Origin: an uncultured Streptomyces sp.
GTDB lineage: Bacteria > Actinomycetota > Actinomycetes > Streptomycetales > Streptomycetaceae
Direction of reading: 5' to 3'
DNA: 64,000 bases
NCBI RefSeq assembly: GCF_947488945.1
Contig: NZ_CANLBS010000006.1
Location: forward strand, 1-64,000
This document shows positions 27,583-37,006 of the stretch, piece by piece. Each line of letters opens with the position of its first letter. The first letter of the stretch is position 1. Under the pieces are notes generated by a model. That model saw only the letters and a list, made by a program, of their open reading frames with translations. It was not told the DNA's origin and made no database searches. A program made the translations under genes and the position numbers.

Positions 27583-29265
27583 CTATACCCTTTCCCCGAC
27601 GGTGCCGTCCGGCCCCGCGTACCAGGTGCGGTGCGCCTCGCCCGGACAGGGCGGCACGTACCGCCGGATCTGCTCGGTCAGCACCTTCGGCGGCACGGGG
27701 TGCTCCCGGCGGCCGTTGCGGCGCACCAGTTCGTCCGCCTCCACCACGGTGACCACATGGGTGACCAGCGCGTTCCGGCGGGCGGCGACCGCGTGCACGG
27801 AGGACCGCTGGCGCGGGGTGAGGGAGGTGGCGTCCCAGAGGGTGGTGCCGCCCGCCGCGAGTGCCCGGTCGAGCCGTTCGTGGCCCTCCCGCACCACCTC
27901 CTCGTTGGCCGACTGGTCGGTGCGCGAGCCCCGTGCCTCCCGCAGGTCGTCCAGCGACACCGTGACGCCCACGCCCGGCAGTGCGCGGGCCAGGGTGCTC
28001 TTGCCGCTGCCGGACGGGCCGACCATCACGAACAGGCGGGGGAAGTCCCCGTCCCGCCAACGCCAGGTCGCGGCCACCGCCTCCTCGGCGCTCGTGATCC
28101 GCCCCAGCGCCCACGCCTCGCGGGCCTCCGCCAGGCAGCGGTCGCGGGCGTCCGCGTCGGGCAGACCGGCGAACGCCTCCCGCAGCCCGGCCGGCTCCGT
28201 GAGACCGTCCGCGTGCAGCGCCGACCACTCGGCCTGCTCGCGCTCCTCGTCGGTCCCGGCCACCGTGGCGGCCAGCGCGTGCAGGGTGGACAGATCGGCC
28301 GCGTACGACATGCGGATCAGGCCGGTGCGCCGCTCGGCGTCGGGATACGGCCGCAGCACGGACCGGTGCAGGCCCACCAGGTCGGCGATCCGGCGTCCGG
28401 CCGGCAGGCCCAGCGTGCGGGCCAGGCGCGGCATGAGCGTCGCACGGCGCTCCCGGTGCAGCAGCCCGGCGAGCACCCCGTCCAGCCGGGCGTCGCCACC
28501 GGGCCCCGACCGGTCGCCCATGGCGACCGCCGCGTCCGCGTCGGGCGCGGCGGCCGGTCCGTCCGGCAACGCGGCGGCGGCCAGCGCCGACGCGTCCACC
28601 GGGCCGCCGGAACGGACCTGCCAGAGCGCGGCCCGGGGGCCCAGCCCGTTGGGCACCACCCGCTCGTGCATCCAGTGCGTCCCGGTCGTCACGTGCCCCG
28701 CCCGCACCCACTTGGCCACCGACCGCCCGAACTCCGCCGCACCGAACCCCTCGGCGGGCCGCACGACGTACCCCTCGACGCGCCCGGTGTCCAGGCCCTT
28801 CGCCAGCGCTCGCAGCGCCTTCCCGCCCCGCGCGTCCAGCGCGCCCCGCCAGAGCACCGGAACCGCCGGCACGCCCAGCTCCCGCAGGACCGCCACGGTC
28901 TCGTCCCAGGGCAGACAGCGGTCGCCGTCCCACACGGAGAAGCCGTAGAAGTAGCCCTCCAGCTCGTCGTACGGGATCGAGTGGCGCGCGTACACGTTCT
29001 CGCCGCAGATCCGCCGCCCCGCCGGGATCCGGGGTCCGATCCGCCCTTGCAGGGCCTTCACCCAGCCCCGCGAGGGGTGGTGGGCCGAGTCCAGCGAGCG
29101 GGCGTGCAGTCCGTCCCCGTAGAGCGTGGTGTTCTCGCCGTCGAGCTTCTCCGTGACCACCACCTCGCGCCCGCTCAGCCCCGCCAGGTCCCCCACCCGC
29201 ACGTCGTCCGACGTCGCCCCCGGTGACCAGGGCACATGCGGAGTCCTCGGATAGTGCGTACGCAT
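27583..29265 (-). CDS. RNA ligase - P-loop polynucleotide kinase fusion
   Basis: The 560-residue product joins an N-terminal RNA ligase (about 1-215) to a C-terminal T4 Pnkp-like kinase (about 405-560). Ligase motifs: nucleotide-accepting K40 in TEKLDGEN, ICGENVYARHS, YFYGFSVWD, EGYVVRP and VAKWV (K185). Kinase: GPSGSGKST (416-424), SLDDLREARG and an R-rich lid (RQRSSVHAVAARRN). The middle 225-400 is helical and unassigned. ATG 29265 begins MRTHYPRTPHVPWSPGA, a conserved-looking start. Established chemistry: ligase adenylylation and 5'-OH phosphorylation allow resealing of cleaved RNA, tRNA being the usual target. No RtcR-type regulator is adjacent. First gene of the repair operon. Confidence 0.85.
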   Translation of the reverse strand: MRTHYPRTPHVPWSPGATSDDVRVGDLAGLSGREVVVTEKLDGENTTLYGDGLHARSLDSAHHPSRGWVKALQGRIGPRIPAGRRICGENVYARHSIPYDELEGYFYGFSVWDGDRCLPWDETVAVLRELGVPAVPVLWRGALDARGGKALRALAKGLDTGRVEGYVVRPAEGFGAAEFGRSVAKWVRAGHVTTGTHWMHERVVPNGLGPRAALWQVRSGGPVDASALAAAALPDGPAAAPDADAAVAMGDRSGPGGDARLDGVLAGLLHRERRATLMPRLARTLGLPAGRRIADLVGLHRSVLRPYPDAERRTGLIRMSYAADLSTLHALAATVAGTDEEREQAEWSALHADGLTEPAGLREAFAGLPDADARDRCLAEAREAWALGRITSAEEAVAATWRWRDGDFPRLFVMVGPSGSGKSTLARALPGVGVTVSLDDLREARGSRTDQSANEEVVREGHERLDRALAAGGTTLWDATSLTPRQRSSVHAVAARRNALVTHVVTVVEADELVRRNGRREHPVPPKVLTEQIRRYVPPCPGEAHRTWYAGPDGTVGERV

Positions 29266-29307
29266 GGTGCCGGCCCCCGTGGATCCGAATGTCTACGGAC
29301 CCAACCT

Positions 29308-29626
29308 AGGCGTGCCGGGTGGCGGGACTCGACCGGTTTCGGGCCGGGGTCGTACGCTCCGGCCCGGTCACGCGTCCCGGAAGAGGTCGTCGGTGCTGTT
29401 CGTGGTGGAGGCGCGGCGGAACCAGTGGCGCAGGGTGTCGGAGTCTCGGCACGCGCGGATCCGGGCGGCGGCTTCCGGGGACACGGTGATGCCCCGGTCC
29501 TCCAGGGCGAACAGCAGGAACTCGGCCTGCCCTTCCACGCGTCCCTCGTCCCGGAGGCGCTCGCTGGTCTCGGAGCGGAAGAAAGAGAGGTTCGCCGACA
29601 TGAGATCTCTCCAGAGGGCCGCGGCC
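29308..29626. repeat. Direct repeat copy A (truncated duplicate)
   Basis: This roughly 319-base block is nearly identical to 29731-30085 (copy B), differing by substitutions and lacking three 12-base units. It begins about 40 bases upstream of the RNA ligase start and carries the 3' end of the Rpn-like gene. A segmental tandem duplication is the simplest explanation. Confidence 0.85.
29368..29601 (-). pseudogene. 3' remnant of duplicated Rpn-like gene
   Basis: The 77-codon frame corresponds to the last part of the neighbouring 302-residue protein (LSFFRSETSERLRDEGRVEG ... DLFRDA), with one GRVEG unit instead of four and a T for A change near the end. It lacks the whole nuclease-like domain. 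ATG 29601 is an internal methionine of the parent, but GGAGAG lies just upstream, so the fragment might still be translated. The 29627-29730 spacer between the copies holds no gene. Confidence 0.75.
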
Positions 29627-29730
29627 GCAGTGCGGCCTCACAGTTCTCCATCCGACGCCCTCGCAAAGAGCGTCCTGGGCAGCGGGCAGCCGTTCGGCCG
29701 GCCCGCCGCCCTGGACCTTTGGTAGGCCTC

Positions 29731-30085
29731 AGGCGTGCCAGGTGACGGGACTCGACCGGTTTCGGGCAGGGGGCCGGTGATCGGCCCGGTCACGCGTCCC
29801 GGAAGAGGTCGTCGGTGCTGTTCGCGGTGGAGGCGCGGCGGAACCAGTGGCGCAGGGTGTCGGAGTCTCGGCACGCGCGGATCCGGGCGGCGGCTTCCGG
29901 GGACACGGTGATGCCCCGGTCCTCCAGGGCGAACAGCAGGAACTCGGCCTGCCCTTCCACGCGCCCTTCGACGCGCCCTTCCACGCGTCCTTCCACGCGT
30001 CCCTCGTCCCGGAGGCGCTCGCTGGTCTCGGAGCGGAAGAAAGAGAGGTTCGCCGACATGAGATCCCTCCAGAGGGCCGCGGCCG
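29731..30085. repeat. Direct repeat copy B (3' end of the intact Rpn-like gene)
   Basis: Matches 29308-29626 but contains three additional 12-base units (near 29957-29998) encoding GRVE. Sequence identity ends at about 30085 in copy B and 29626 in copy A, marking the duplication junction inside the coding region. Confidence 0.85.
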
Positions 30086-30698
30086 GCGTGTCCGCCAGAC
30101 CGAGTTCGGTGAGTTCGCCGAGGATCAACGCGGTGTCCGGCGCCACGGTCTTCAGGGCCCCGGCCAGCGCTCCCAGTATGTCAGCCGCGTATGGCTTCTT
30201 ACTATGTGTAATCGCCGAAAAGGCGGCAAGCGGGACGTCTCTGGCCGCGGTCGCGATGTCGCTGATGACGGGCACGTTGTGCGGGCCCAGTACCAGGGGG
30301 CGGACCGTGAGGGACGGCCACTCCGGCGTGCCGATGCGGTGCGGGCCGGCCGCCCAGCGGGCGGTGGCCTCGTCGCGGCAGACGACCAGGAGCACCGGGC
30401 CCAGGCCGTACTTCGCGTGCAGGTGGGCCAGGTAGTAGGCCCAACTGCTGTGCTTGGCGGGGTCCTTCCTGCCCTGTGCCTCGACGGCGAGGAGGTATCC
30501 GCCCCCGTCGGCCGTGTCGACGCGCAGCAGGGTGTCGAGGCGGCGCTCCAGCGGCTTCGTCTCGGTGAGATCCGTGGAGAGCTGGGACACCGTGACCGGC
30601 TCGGGGAAGGGGATGCCCAGCGAGCGGAAGGAGCGGGTGAAGATCCCCGGATCCTCCTGGAAGATCCGGTGCAGCGCCTCGTGGGAGGAATTGACCAT
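29790..30698 (-). CDS. Rpn/transposase-like PD-(D/E)XK protein
   Basis: The product is 302 residues from ATG 30698 (MVNSSHEALHRIFQEDPGIF), preceded by a GC-rich leader. A nuclease-like core runs at about 45-95: LERRLDTLLRVDT then GGYLLAVEAQGRKD, matching the D...E-x-Q pattern of Rpn / transposase_31 proteins, with a following SWAYYLAHLHAKYG helix. The C-terminus (SFFRSETSERLRDEG, GRVEG repeated four times, ALEDRGITVSPEAAARI) is typical of this family. Rpn proteins are recombination-promoting nucleases that vary quickly by repeat change. It lies next to the RNA-repair operon; a functional link is unproven. A truncated copy lies downstream. Confidence 0.7.
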   Translation of the reverse strand: MVNSSHEALHRIFQEDPGIFTRSFRSLGIPFPEPVTVSQLSTDLTETKPLERRLDTLLRVDTADGGGYLLAVEAQGRKDPAKHSSWAYYLAHLHAKYGLGPVLLVVCRDEATARWAAGPHRIGTPEWPSLTVRPLVLGPHNVPVISDIATAARDVPLAAFSAITHSKKPYAADILGALAGALKTVAPDTALILGELTELGLADTPAAALWRDLMSANLSFFRSETSERLRDEGRVEGRVEGRVEGRVEGQAEFLLFALEDRGITVSPEAAARIRACRDSDTLRHWFRRASTANSTDDLFRDA

Positions 30699-30833
30699 GG
30701 GGTCGACGCTAGGCACCGGCCCCGCCCCCCGTCGCACACTCGCACGCAGTTCGCCCGCACGGGCGAACGCGGACGCGGAGCCTTGACCAGCTGGTTGACA
30801 CGGGAAAGGGTGCCCACCGAAGCGTGCCCGCGT

Positions 30834-30902
30834 TTGAGGAGTCATCCTCCGGGGGTAAGATCCTCGGCCGATTGGCCAGGCTCGCGCCCCGTGTGGCACA
30901 CT
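30834..30902 (+). promoter_or_regulatory. Candidate promoter region of the S10 operon
   Basis: Two candidates: TTGAGG (30834-30839), 16 bases, TAAGAT (30856-30861); and TTGGCC (30872-30877) followed by CACACT (30897-30902) with a long spacer of 19. Either would give a 5' leader of more than 300 bases before rpsJ. The 30699-31225 gap otherwise holds a small CCTCCC/GGGAGG hairpin near 30938-30952 and the leader hairpin at 31139-31163. No gene is seen. Confidence 0.4.
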
Positions 30903-31138
30903 GACCAGGTTGCTCGGTTGAGTGTCAATGCTGCGCGCCTCCCGCCGGGAGGACCGGAAGCGAGTCCCACAGTACTCGTCGGCCCCATGCGGGCCGGACG
31001 TACGGGAATCTTTCGGGAAGCGTCAGTGGGGCCTCGGCCAGGCGCCCGGTGGGCGTTCCGCCCCCGACAGCAGCGTGGTCCCAGGGCCCGCACCCCCTTG
31101 GTTGGGAATTCCTCCGGGAGTTTCACGTAGAGGGGATG

Positions 31139-31168
31139 CGACACGCCCGACCGCGTGGGTCGGATGCG
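31139..31168 (+). promoter_or_regulatory. Conserved leader hairpin upstream of rpsJ
   Basis: CCCGACCGCGTGGGTCGG (31146-31163), preceded by CGACACG, repeats the rpsL leader element at 7125-7149 with one difference in 25 bases. It lies 62 bases before rpsJ. The flanks differ (GATGCGG here, TGTGTG at rpsL), so the core is what is conserved. Confidence 0.6.
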
Positions 31169-31225
31169 GAGTTACCAGAACCCCCGGGTTCCAGAGCGTG
31201 ACGAGAGACAGGACTACTAGTAGCC

Positions 31226-31534
31226 ATGGCGGGACAGAAGATCCGCATCCGGCTCAAGGCCTACGACCACGAGGTCATCGACTCCTCGGCGAAGAAGATC
31301 GTCGAGACGGTGACCCGCACTGGTGCGTCGGTCGCGGGCCCGGTGCCGCTGCCCACTGAGAAGAACGTGTACTGCGTCATCAAGTCGCCGCACAAGTACA
31401 AGGACTCTCGCGAGCACTTCGAGATGCGCACGCACAAGCGCCTCATCGACATTCTCGACCCCACGCCGAAGACGGTTGACTCGCTGATGCGCCTCGACCT
31501 GCCGGCGGGCGTCGACATCGAGATCAAGCTCTGA
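31226..31534 (+). CDS. rpsJ: 30S ribosomal protein S10
   Basis: The 102-residue product starts [20 protein letters not shown] and has the family motifs [20 protein letters not shown] and [16 protein letters not shown]10 is part of the 30S head and also serves as NusE in transcription antitermination. It is the first gene of the S10 operon and is followed by rplC after 14 bases. Confidence 0.98.
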   Translation: MAGQKIRIRLKAYDHEVIDSSAKKIVETVTRTGASVAGPVPLPTEKNVYCVIKSPHKYKDSREHFEMRTHKRLIDILDPTPKTVDSLMRLDLPAGVDIEIKL

Positions 31535-31548
31535 AGGGACGGGCCGAG

Positions 31549-32193
31549 ATGAGCAAGAACATCAAGGGCGTCCTGGGCGAGAAGCTCGGCATGACCCAGG
31601 TCTGGGACGAGAACAACCGGGTCGTCCCGGTGACCGTCGTCAAGGCCGGTCCGTGCGTCGTGACGCAGGTCCGTACGAACGACAGCGACGGCTACGAGTC
31701 GGTGCAGATCGCCTTCGGCGAGATCGACCCGCGCAAGGTGAACAAGCCCCTCAAGGGCCACTTCGCCAAGGCCGACGTGACCCCGCGCCGCCACCTCGTG
31801 GAGCTGCGCACCCCGGACGCCAGCGAGTACACGCTGGGCCAGGAAGTCACCGCCGACGTGTTCGAGTCCGGCGTCAAGGTCGACGTCACGGGCAAGAGCA
31901 AGGGCAAGGGCTTCGCCGGTGTCATGAAGCGTCACAACTTCAAGGGCGGCAAGGCATCCCACGGTGCCCACCGCGTGCACCGCATGCCCGGTTCCATCGG
32001 TGGCTGTGCCACCCCCGGCCGTGTCTTCAAGGGCATGCGCATGGCGGGTCGCATGGGCAACGAGCGCGTCACCACCCAGAACCTGACCATCCACGCGGTT
32101 GACGCGGAGAAGGGTCTGCTCCTCATCAAGGGCGCGGTCCCCGGTCCGAACGGCGGCCTCGTCCTGGTCCGTACCGCGGCCAAGGGGGCTTGA
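31549..32193 (+). CDS. rplC: 50S ribosomal protein L3
   Basis: The 214-residue product starts [20 protein letters not shown], with the central [13 protein letters not shown] and the [23 protein letters not shown] segment near the peptidyl transferase centre. Normal length and order between rpsJ and rplD. Confidence 0.98.
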   Translation: MSKNIKGVLGEKLGMTQVWDENNRVVPVTVVKAGPCVVTQVRTNDSDGYESVQIAFGEIDPRKVNKPLKGHFAKADVTPRRHLVELRTPDASEYTLGQEVTADVFESGVKVDVTGKSKGKGFAGVMKRHNFKGGKASHGAHRVHRMPGSIGGCATPGRVFKGMRMAGRMGNERVTTQNLTIHAVDAEKGLLLIKGAVPGPNGGLVLVRTAAKGA

Positions 32194-32197
32194 GGTA

Positions 32198-32848
32198 ATG
32201 AGCACCATTGACATCCTTTCGCCGGCAGGCGACAAGGCCGGTACCGTCGAGCTCCCCGCGGAGATCTTCGACGCGAAGACCAGCGTTCCGCTGATCCACC
32301 AGGTCGTTGTCGCCCAGCTGGCCGCTGCCCGTCAGGGCACGCACAAGACCAAGCGCCGCGGCGAAGTCCGCGGTGGTGGCAAGAAGCCTTACCGCCAGAA
32401 GGGCACCGGCCGCGCCCGTCAGGGTTCGACCCGCGCCCCGCAGTTCGCCGGTGGTGGCGTCGTCCACGGCCCGCAGCCGCGTGACTACTCGCAGCGCACC
32501 CCGAAGAAGATGAAGGCCGCCGCCCTGCGCGGTGCCCTCTCGGACCGGGCGCGTCACTCCCGCATCCACGTCGTCACCGGCGTGGTCGAGGGTGGAGTCT
32601 CCACGAAGGCCGCCAAGACGCTGTTCGGCAAGATCTCGGAGCGCCCGAACCTGCTCCTGGTCGTCGACCGCGCCGACGAGGCCGCGTGGCTGTCCGCCCG
32701 CAACCTGCCCCAGGTGCACATCCTGGAGCCGGGCCAGCTGAACACGTACGACGTGATCGTCTCTGACGACGTGGTCTTCACCCAGGCCGCTTTCGAGTCC
32801 TTCGTGTCTGGCCCCCAGACCGCTGAGACCGAAGGGAGCGCCGCCTGA
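32198..32848 (+). CDS. rplD: 50S ribosomal protein L4
   Basis: The product is 216 residues from ATG 32198 ([15 protein letters not shown]), 4 bases after rplC. The exit-tunnel loop is present ([20 protein letters not shown]), where macrolide-resistance changes arise in other bacteria; no unusual residue is seen. The stop overlaps the rplW start by one base (TGATG). Confidence 0.97.
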   Translation: MSTIDILSPAGDKAGTVELPAEIFDAKTSVPLIHQVVVAQLAAARQGTHKTKRRGEVRGGGKKPYRQKGTGRARQGSTRAPQFAGGGVVHGPQPRDYSQRTPKKMKAAALRGALSDRARHSRIHVVTGVVEGGVSTKAAKTLFGKISERPNLLLVVDRADEAAWLSARNLPQVHILEPGQLNTYDVIVSDDVVFTQAAFESFVSGPQTAETEGSAA

Positions 32849-33171
32849 TGAGTGAGGCGACCGTTACCAGCAAGACGTACTCGGACCCGCGCGACATCCT
32901 CGTGAAGCCGGTCGTTTCCGAGAAGAGCTACGCGCTGCTCGACGAGAACAAGTACACGTTCATCGTGGCGCCGGGCTCCAACAAGACCCAGATCAAGCAG
33001 GCCGTCGAAGCGGTCTTCTCGGTCAAGGTCACCGGGGTCAACACGATCAACCGGCAGGGCAAGCGCAAGCGCACCCGCACCGGTTTCGGCAAGCGCGCCG
33101 ACACGAAGCGCGCCATCGTGACCCTCGCCGAGGGCGACCGTATCGACATCTTCGGCGGCCCGACCTCCTGA
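32848..33171 (+). CDS. rplW: 50S ribosomal protein L23
   Basis: The 107-residue product contains the globular domain ([20 protein letters not shown]) and the tunnel-exit loop ([17 protein letters not shown]). L23 is the docking site for trigger factor and SRP. Its start overlaps the rplD stop. A 50-base gap precedes rplB. Confidence 0.97.
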   Translation: MSEATVTSKTYSDPRDILVKPVVSEKSYALLDENKYTFIVAPGSNKTQIKQAVEAVFSVKVTGVNTINRQGKRKRTRTGFGKRADTKRAIVTLAEGDRIDIFGGPTS

Positions 33172-33221
33172 CGGAGGTCGAGACGTCCAGGATCCGGAAT
33201 TCTTCCGAGGACTGAGAGATA

Positions 33222-34058
33222 ATGGGTATCCGCAAGTACAAGCCGACGACCCCGGGCCGTCGTGGCTCCAGCGTCGCCGACTTTGTCGAGATCACGCGGT
33301 CCACGCCGGAGAAGTCGCTGGTCCGCCCGCTGCACAGCAAGGGCGGCCGTAACAACGCCGGTCGTGTGACCGTTCGCCACCAGGGTGGTGGCCACAAGCG
33401 CGCCTACCGCGTGATCGACTTCCGTCGTCACGACAAGGACGGCGTGCCGGCCAAGGTCGCGCACATCGAGTACGACCCGAACCGCACCGCGCGCATCGCG
33501 CTGCTGCACTACGCGGACGGCGAGAAGCGTTACATCGTCGCTCCCCGTGGCCTGAAGCAGGGCGACCGTGTCGAGAACGGTCCGGCCGCCGACATCAAGC
33601 CCGGCAACAACCTGGCGCTGCGCAACATCCCGGTGGGTACGACCATCCACGCCATCGAGCTGCGGCCCGGCGGCGGCGCGAAGTTCGCCCGTTCCGCGGG
33701 TGCCTCCGTGCAGCTGCTGGCGAAGGAGGGCACCATGGCCCACCTTCGTATGCCGTCCGGAGAGATCCGGCTGGTCGACGCCCGCTGCCGCGCCACCATC
33801 GGTGAGGTCGGCAACGCCGAGCAGTCGAACATCAACTGGGGCAAGGCCGGCCGCATGCGCTGGAAGGGCGTTCGCCCGACCGTCCGCGGTGTCGCGATGA
33901 ACCCGGTTGACCACCCGCACGGTGGTGGTGAAGGCAAGACCTCCGGTGGTCGTCACCCGGTCTCGCCGTGGGGTCAGAAGGAGGGTCGTACTCGTTCTCC
34001 CAAGAAGGCGAGCAACAAGTACATCGTCCGCCGCCGCAAGACGAACAAGAAGCGCTAG
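33222..34058 (+). CDS. rplB: 50S ribosomal protein L2
   Basis: The 278-residue product starts [20 protein letters not shown]. The C-terminal region near the peptidyl transferase centre ([20 protein letters not shown]) is intact, including the conserved histidine. Normal length; rpsS follows after 12 bases. Confidence 0.98.
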   Translation: MGIRKYKPTTPGRRGSSVADFVEITRSTPEKSLVRPLHSKGGRNNAGRVTVRHQGGGHKRAYRVIDFRRHDKDGVPAKVAHIEYDPNRTARIALLHYADGEKRYIVAPRGLKQGDRVENGPAADIKPGNNLALRNIPVGTTIHAIELRPGGGAKFARSAGASVQLLAKEGTMAHLRMPSGEIRLVDARCRATIGEVGNAEQSNINWGKAGRMRWKGVRPTVRGVAMNPVDHPHGGGEGKTSGGRHPVSPWGQKEGRTRSPKKASNKYIVRRRKTNKKR

Positions 34059-34070
34059 GAGCGGGTTTAG

Positions 34071-34352
34071 ATGCCGCGCAGTCTCAAGAAGGGGCCTTTC
34101 GTCGACGGACACCTCATCAAGAAGGTGGACGTACAGAACGAAGCAGGCACCAAGAACGTCATCAAGACCTGGTCCCGTCGCTCGATGATCGTCCCGGCCA
34201 TGCTGGGTCACACCATCGCGGTGCACAACGGCAAGATCCACGTCCCGGTGTTCGTCACCGAGTCGATGGTCGGCCACAAGCTCGGCGAGTTCTCGCCGAC
34301 TCGCACCTTCCGCGGCCACGTCAAGGACGACCGGAAGTCGAAGCGCCGCTAA
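34071..34352 (+). CDS. rpsS: 30S ribosomal protein S19
   Basis: The 93-residue product starts [20 protein letters not shown], with the conserved [20 protein letters not shown] and [13 protein letters not shown]. It forms a complex with S13 in the 30S head. Typical length and position. Confidence 0.98.
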   Translation: MPRSLKKGPFVDGHLIKKVDVQNEAGTKNVIKTWSRRSMIVPAMLGHTIAVHNGKIHVPVFVTESMVGHKLGEFSPTRTFRGHVKDDRKSKRR

Positions 34353-34394
34353 CGCGGGGTGGAAACGACTATGACTCACACCGAAGGGACAACC

Positions 34395-34742
34395 ATGGAA
34401 GCCAGGGCCCAGGCGCGGTACATCCGCGTCACGCCCATGAAGGCCCGCCGAGTGGTGGACCTCATCCGTGGCATGGATGCCACGGAGGCTCAGGCGGTCC
34501 TGCGTTTCGCCCCGCAGGCCGCGAGCGTGCCGGTTGGCAAGGTGCTTGACAGCGCCATCGCCAACGCCGCACACAACTACGACCACCCCGACGCCTCTTC
34601 GCTGGTCATCAGCGAGGCGTACGTGGACGAGGGCCCGACCCTGAAGCGGTTCCGTCCGCGTGCTCAGGGCCGTGCCTACCGGATCCGTAAGCGGACCAGC
34701 CACATCACCGTGGTCGTCAGCAGCAAGGAAGGAACCCGGTAA
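34395..34742 (+). CDS. rplV: 50S ribosomal protein L22
   Basis: The product is 115 residues from ATG 34395 ([20 protein letters not shown]), preceded by GAAGGGA. In-frame starts at 34371 (MTHTEGTT...) and 34359 also exist and would add 8 or 12 residues; the shorter start matches the conserved family N-terminus. The tunnel loop is present ([20 protein letters not shown]). Overlaps rpsC by one base (TAATG). Confidence 0.93.
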   Translation: MEARAQARYIRVTPMKARRVVDLIRGMDATEAQAVLRFAPQAASVPVGKVLDSAIANAAHNYDHPDASSLVISEAYVDEGPTLKRFRPRAQGRAYRIRKRTSHITVVVSSKEGTR

Positions 34743-35581
34743 TGGGCCAGAAGGTAAACCCGCACGGGTTCCGACTCGGCATTACCACGGACTTCAAGTC
34801 CCGTTGGTACGCCGACAAGCTGTACAAGGACTACGTCAAGGAAGACGTTGCCATTCGTCGCATGATGACGAAGGGCATGGAGCGCGCCGGCATCTCGAAG
34901 GTTGAGATCGAGCGCACCCGCGACCGCGTCCGCGTCGACATCCACACCGCTCGTCCGGGCATCGTCATCGGCCGCCGCGGCGCCGAGGCCGACCGCATCC
35001 GCGGCGAGCTGGAGAAGCTGACCGGCAAGCAGGTCCAGCTGAACATCCTCGAGGTCAAGAACCCCGAGGTGGACGCTCAGCTGGTGGCCCAGGCCGTCGC
35101 CGAGCAGCTCTCCTCCCGCGTCTCCTTCCGTCGTGCCATGCGCAAGAGCATGCAGAGCTCGATGAAGGCCGGCGCCAAGGGCATCAAGATCCAGTGCGGC
35201 GGTCGCCTCGGCGGCGCCGAGATGTCCCGCTCGGAGTTCTACCGCGAGGGCCGCGTGCCCCTGCACACGCTCCGCGCGAACGTCGACTACGGCTTCTTCG
35301 AGGCCAAGACGACCTTCGGCCGCATCGGCGTGAAGGTCTGGATCTACAAGGGCGACGTCAAGAACATCGCCGAGGTCCGCGCCGAGAACGCCGCTGCCCG
35401 CGCCGGTAACCGTCCGGCTCGTGGCGGCACCGACCGTCCCGCCGGCCGTGGTGCCCGCGGTGGCGAGCGTGGCGGTCGCGGACGCAAGCCGCAGCAGACC
35501 GCGCCGGCAGCCGAGGCCCCCAAGGCCGACGCTCCCGCCGCCGCTGCTCCGGCTGCTGAGAGCACCGGAACGGAGGCCTGA
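34742..35581 (+). CDS. rpsC: 30S ribosomal protein S3
   Basis: The 279-residue product has the KH domain ([35 protein letters not shown]) and the C-terminal domain ([15 protein letters not shown]). About 65 extra residues at the end form an Arg/Gly-rich then Ala/Pro-rich disordered tail, as is usual in Streptomyces. S3 lines the mRNA entry channel. rplP follows after 5 bases. Confidence 0.98.
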   Translation: MGQKVNPHGFRLGITTDFKSRWYADKLYKDYVKEDVAIRRMMTKGMERAGISKVEIERTRDRVRVDIHTARPGIVIGRRGAEADRIRGELEKLTGKQVQLNILEVKNPEVDAQLVAQAVAEQLSSRVSFRRAMRKSMQSSMKAGAKGIKIQCGGRLGGAEMSRSEFYREGRVPLHTLRANVDYGFFEAKTTFGRIGVKVWIYKGDVKNIAEVRAENAAARAGNRPARGGTDRPAGRGARGGERGGRGRKPQQTAPAAEAPKADAPAAAAPAAESTGTEA

Positions 35582-35586
35582 CCGAA

Positions 35587-36006
35587 ATGCTGATCCCCCG
35601 TAGGGTCAAGCACCGCAAGCAGCACCACCCGAAGCGCAGCGGTATGTCCAAGGGTGGCACGCAGGTTGCGTTCGGCGAGTACGGCATCCAGGCGCTGACC
35701 CCGGCGTACGTGACGAACCGCCAGATCGAGGCAGCTCGTATCGCGATGACCCGCCACATCAAGCGTGGCGGCAAGGTCTGGATCAACATCTACCCGGACC
35801 GCCCCCTGACGAAGAAGCCCGCCGAGACCCGCATGGGTTCCGGTAAGGGTTCTCCCGAGTGGTGGATCGCGAACGTCAAGCCCGGTCGGGTGATGTTCGA
35901 GCTGTCCTACCCGAACGAGAAGATTGCTCGTGAGGCGCTGACCCGCGCTGCTCACAAGCTTCCGATGAAGTGCCGGATTGTTCGGCGCGAGGCAGGTGAG
36001 TCGTGA
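35587..36006 (+). CDS. rplP: 50S ribosomal protein L16
   Basis: The 139-residue product starts [20 protein letters not shown], with [26 protein letters not shown] at the A-site-facing side. It is needed for tRNA accommodation. The stop TGA overlaps the rpmC ATG (TGATG). Confidence 0.98.
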   Translation: MLIPRRVKHRKQHHPKRSGMSKGGTQVAFGEYGIQALTPAYVTNRQIEAARIAMTRHIKRGGKVWINIYPDRPLTKKPAETRMGSGKGSPEWWIANVKPGRVMFELSYPNEKIAREALTRAAHKLPMKCRIVRREAGES

Positions 36007-36230
36007 TGTCGGTCGGTACCAAGGCGTCCGAGCTGCGCGAACTGGGCGACGAGGAGCTCCTCAACAAGCTCCGCGAGGCCAAGGAAGAGCTGTTCAACCT
36101 CCGCTTCCAGGCGGCGACTGGTCAGCTCGAAAACCACGGCCGGCTCAAGTCCGTCCGTAAGGACATCGCCCGGATCTACACCCTGATGCGCGAGCGCGAG
36201 CTGGGCATCGAGACGGTGGAGAGTGCCTGA
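36006..36230 (+). CDS. rpmC: 50S ribosomal protein L29
   Basis: The product is 74 residues from ATG 36006 ([18 protein letters not shown]), with the two-helix hairpin signature [20 protein letters not shown] and [19 protein letters not shown] three bases earlier is the alternative start. Overlaps rplP and rpsQ by one base each. Confidence 0.96.
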   Translation: MSVGTKASELRELGDEELLNKLREAKEELFNLRFQAATGQLENHGRLKSVRKDIARIYTLMRERELGIETVESA

Positions 36231-36529
36231 TGAGCGAGAAGACTGTGACTGAGACGACTGACAGCACCCCTGCGGGCGACCGCGGTTTCCGCAAGACCCG
36301 TGAGGGTCTGGTCGTCAGCGACAAGATGGACAAGACCGTCGTCGTCGCTGTCGAGGACCGCGTGAAGCACGCTCTGTACGGCAAGGTCATCCGCCGTACG
36401 AACAAGCTCAAGGCCCACGACGAGCAGAACGCTGCCGGCGTCGGCGACCGCGTCATCATCATGGAGACGCGTCCGCTGTCCGCCTCGAAGCGCTGGCGCA
36501 TCGTCGAGATCCTCGAGAAGGCCAAGTAA
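36230..36529 (+). CDS. rpsQ: 30S ribosomal protein S17
   Basis: The 99-residue product has an acidic N-terminal extension ([19 protein letters not shown]) before the OB-fold core ([38 protein letters not shown]). Primary 16S rRNA-binding protein. Last gene of the S10 operon; a hairpin follows at once. Confidence 0.98.
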   Translation: MSEKTVTETTDSTPAGDRGFRKTREGLVVSDKMDKTVVVAVEDRVKHALYGKVIRRTNKLKAHDEQNAAGVGDRVIIMETRPLSASKRWRIVEILEKAK

Positions 36530-36531
36530 TT

Positions 36532-36603
36532 CCTGAGGGGTATTCCCTCAGGCAGGTTCCGCCAGGCTCGGTGGGGGTCCGCGACCGTGAGGTCGCGGCC
36601 CCC
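36532..36603 (+). terminator. Paired hairpins between the S10 and spc gene groups
   Basis: CCTGAGGG (36532-36539) pairs with CCCTCAGG (36545-36552) right after the rpsQ stop. A second stem (GGGGGT-CCGCGACC from 36573, pairing with 36591-36603) follows. They lie in the 106-base gap before rplN and probably attenuate read-through at the junction of the two operons. Confidence 0.5.
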
Positions 36604-36635
36604 GCCGGGAACCGGCAGACGATCAGGAGATAGAC

Positions 36636-37004
36636 GTGATCCAGCAGGAGTCGCGACTTCGCGTCGCCGACAACACGGGTGCGAAGGAAATCCTCACCAT
36701 CCGTGTTCTCGGTGGTTCGGGTCGCCGCTACGCGGGCATCGGTGACGTCATCGTCGCCACCGTCAAGGACGCGATCCCCGGTGGCAACGTGAAGAAGGGT
36801 GACGTCGTCAAGGCCGTCATCGTTCGCACCGTCAAGGAGCGTCGTCGTCAGGATGGCTCGTACATCCGCTTCGACGAGAACGCCGCCGTCATTCTGAAGA
36901 ACGACGGCGACCCCCGCGGCACCCGCATCTTCGGCCCGGTGGGCCGGGAGCTGCGCGAGAAGAAGTTCATGAAGATCATCTCGCTCGCGCCGGAGGTGCT
37001 GTAA
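36636..37004 (+). CDS. rplN: 50S ribosomal protein L14
   Basis: The product is 122 residues from GTG 36636 ([20 protein letters not shown]), preceded by AGGAGA. Conserved core [20 protein letters not shown] and [18 protein letters not shown]. First gene of the spc group. Confidence 0.98.
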   Translation: MIQQESRLRVADNTGAKEILTIRVLGGSGRRYAGIGDVIVATVKDAIPGGNVKKGDVVKAVIVRTVKERRRQDGSYIRFDENAAVILKNDGDPRGTRIFGPVGRELREKKFMKIISLAPEVL

Positions 37005-37006
37005 GC

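Noticed and set aside
34359..34394. Longer N-terminus for rplV (starts at 34359 or 34371)
   Set aside because: The added residues [12 protein letters not shown] are not like the family N-terminus and the 34395 ATG has its own binding site; not fully excluded.
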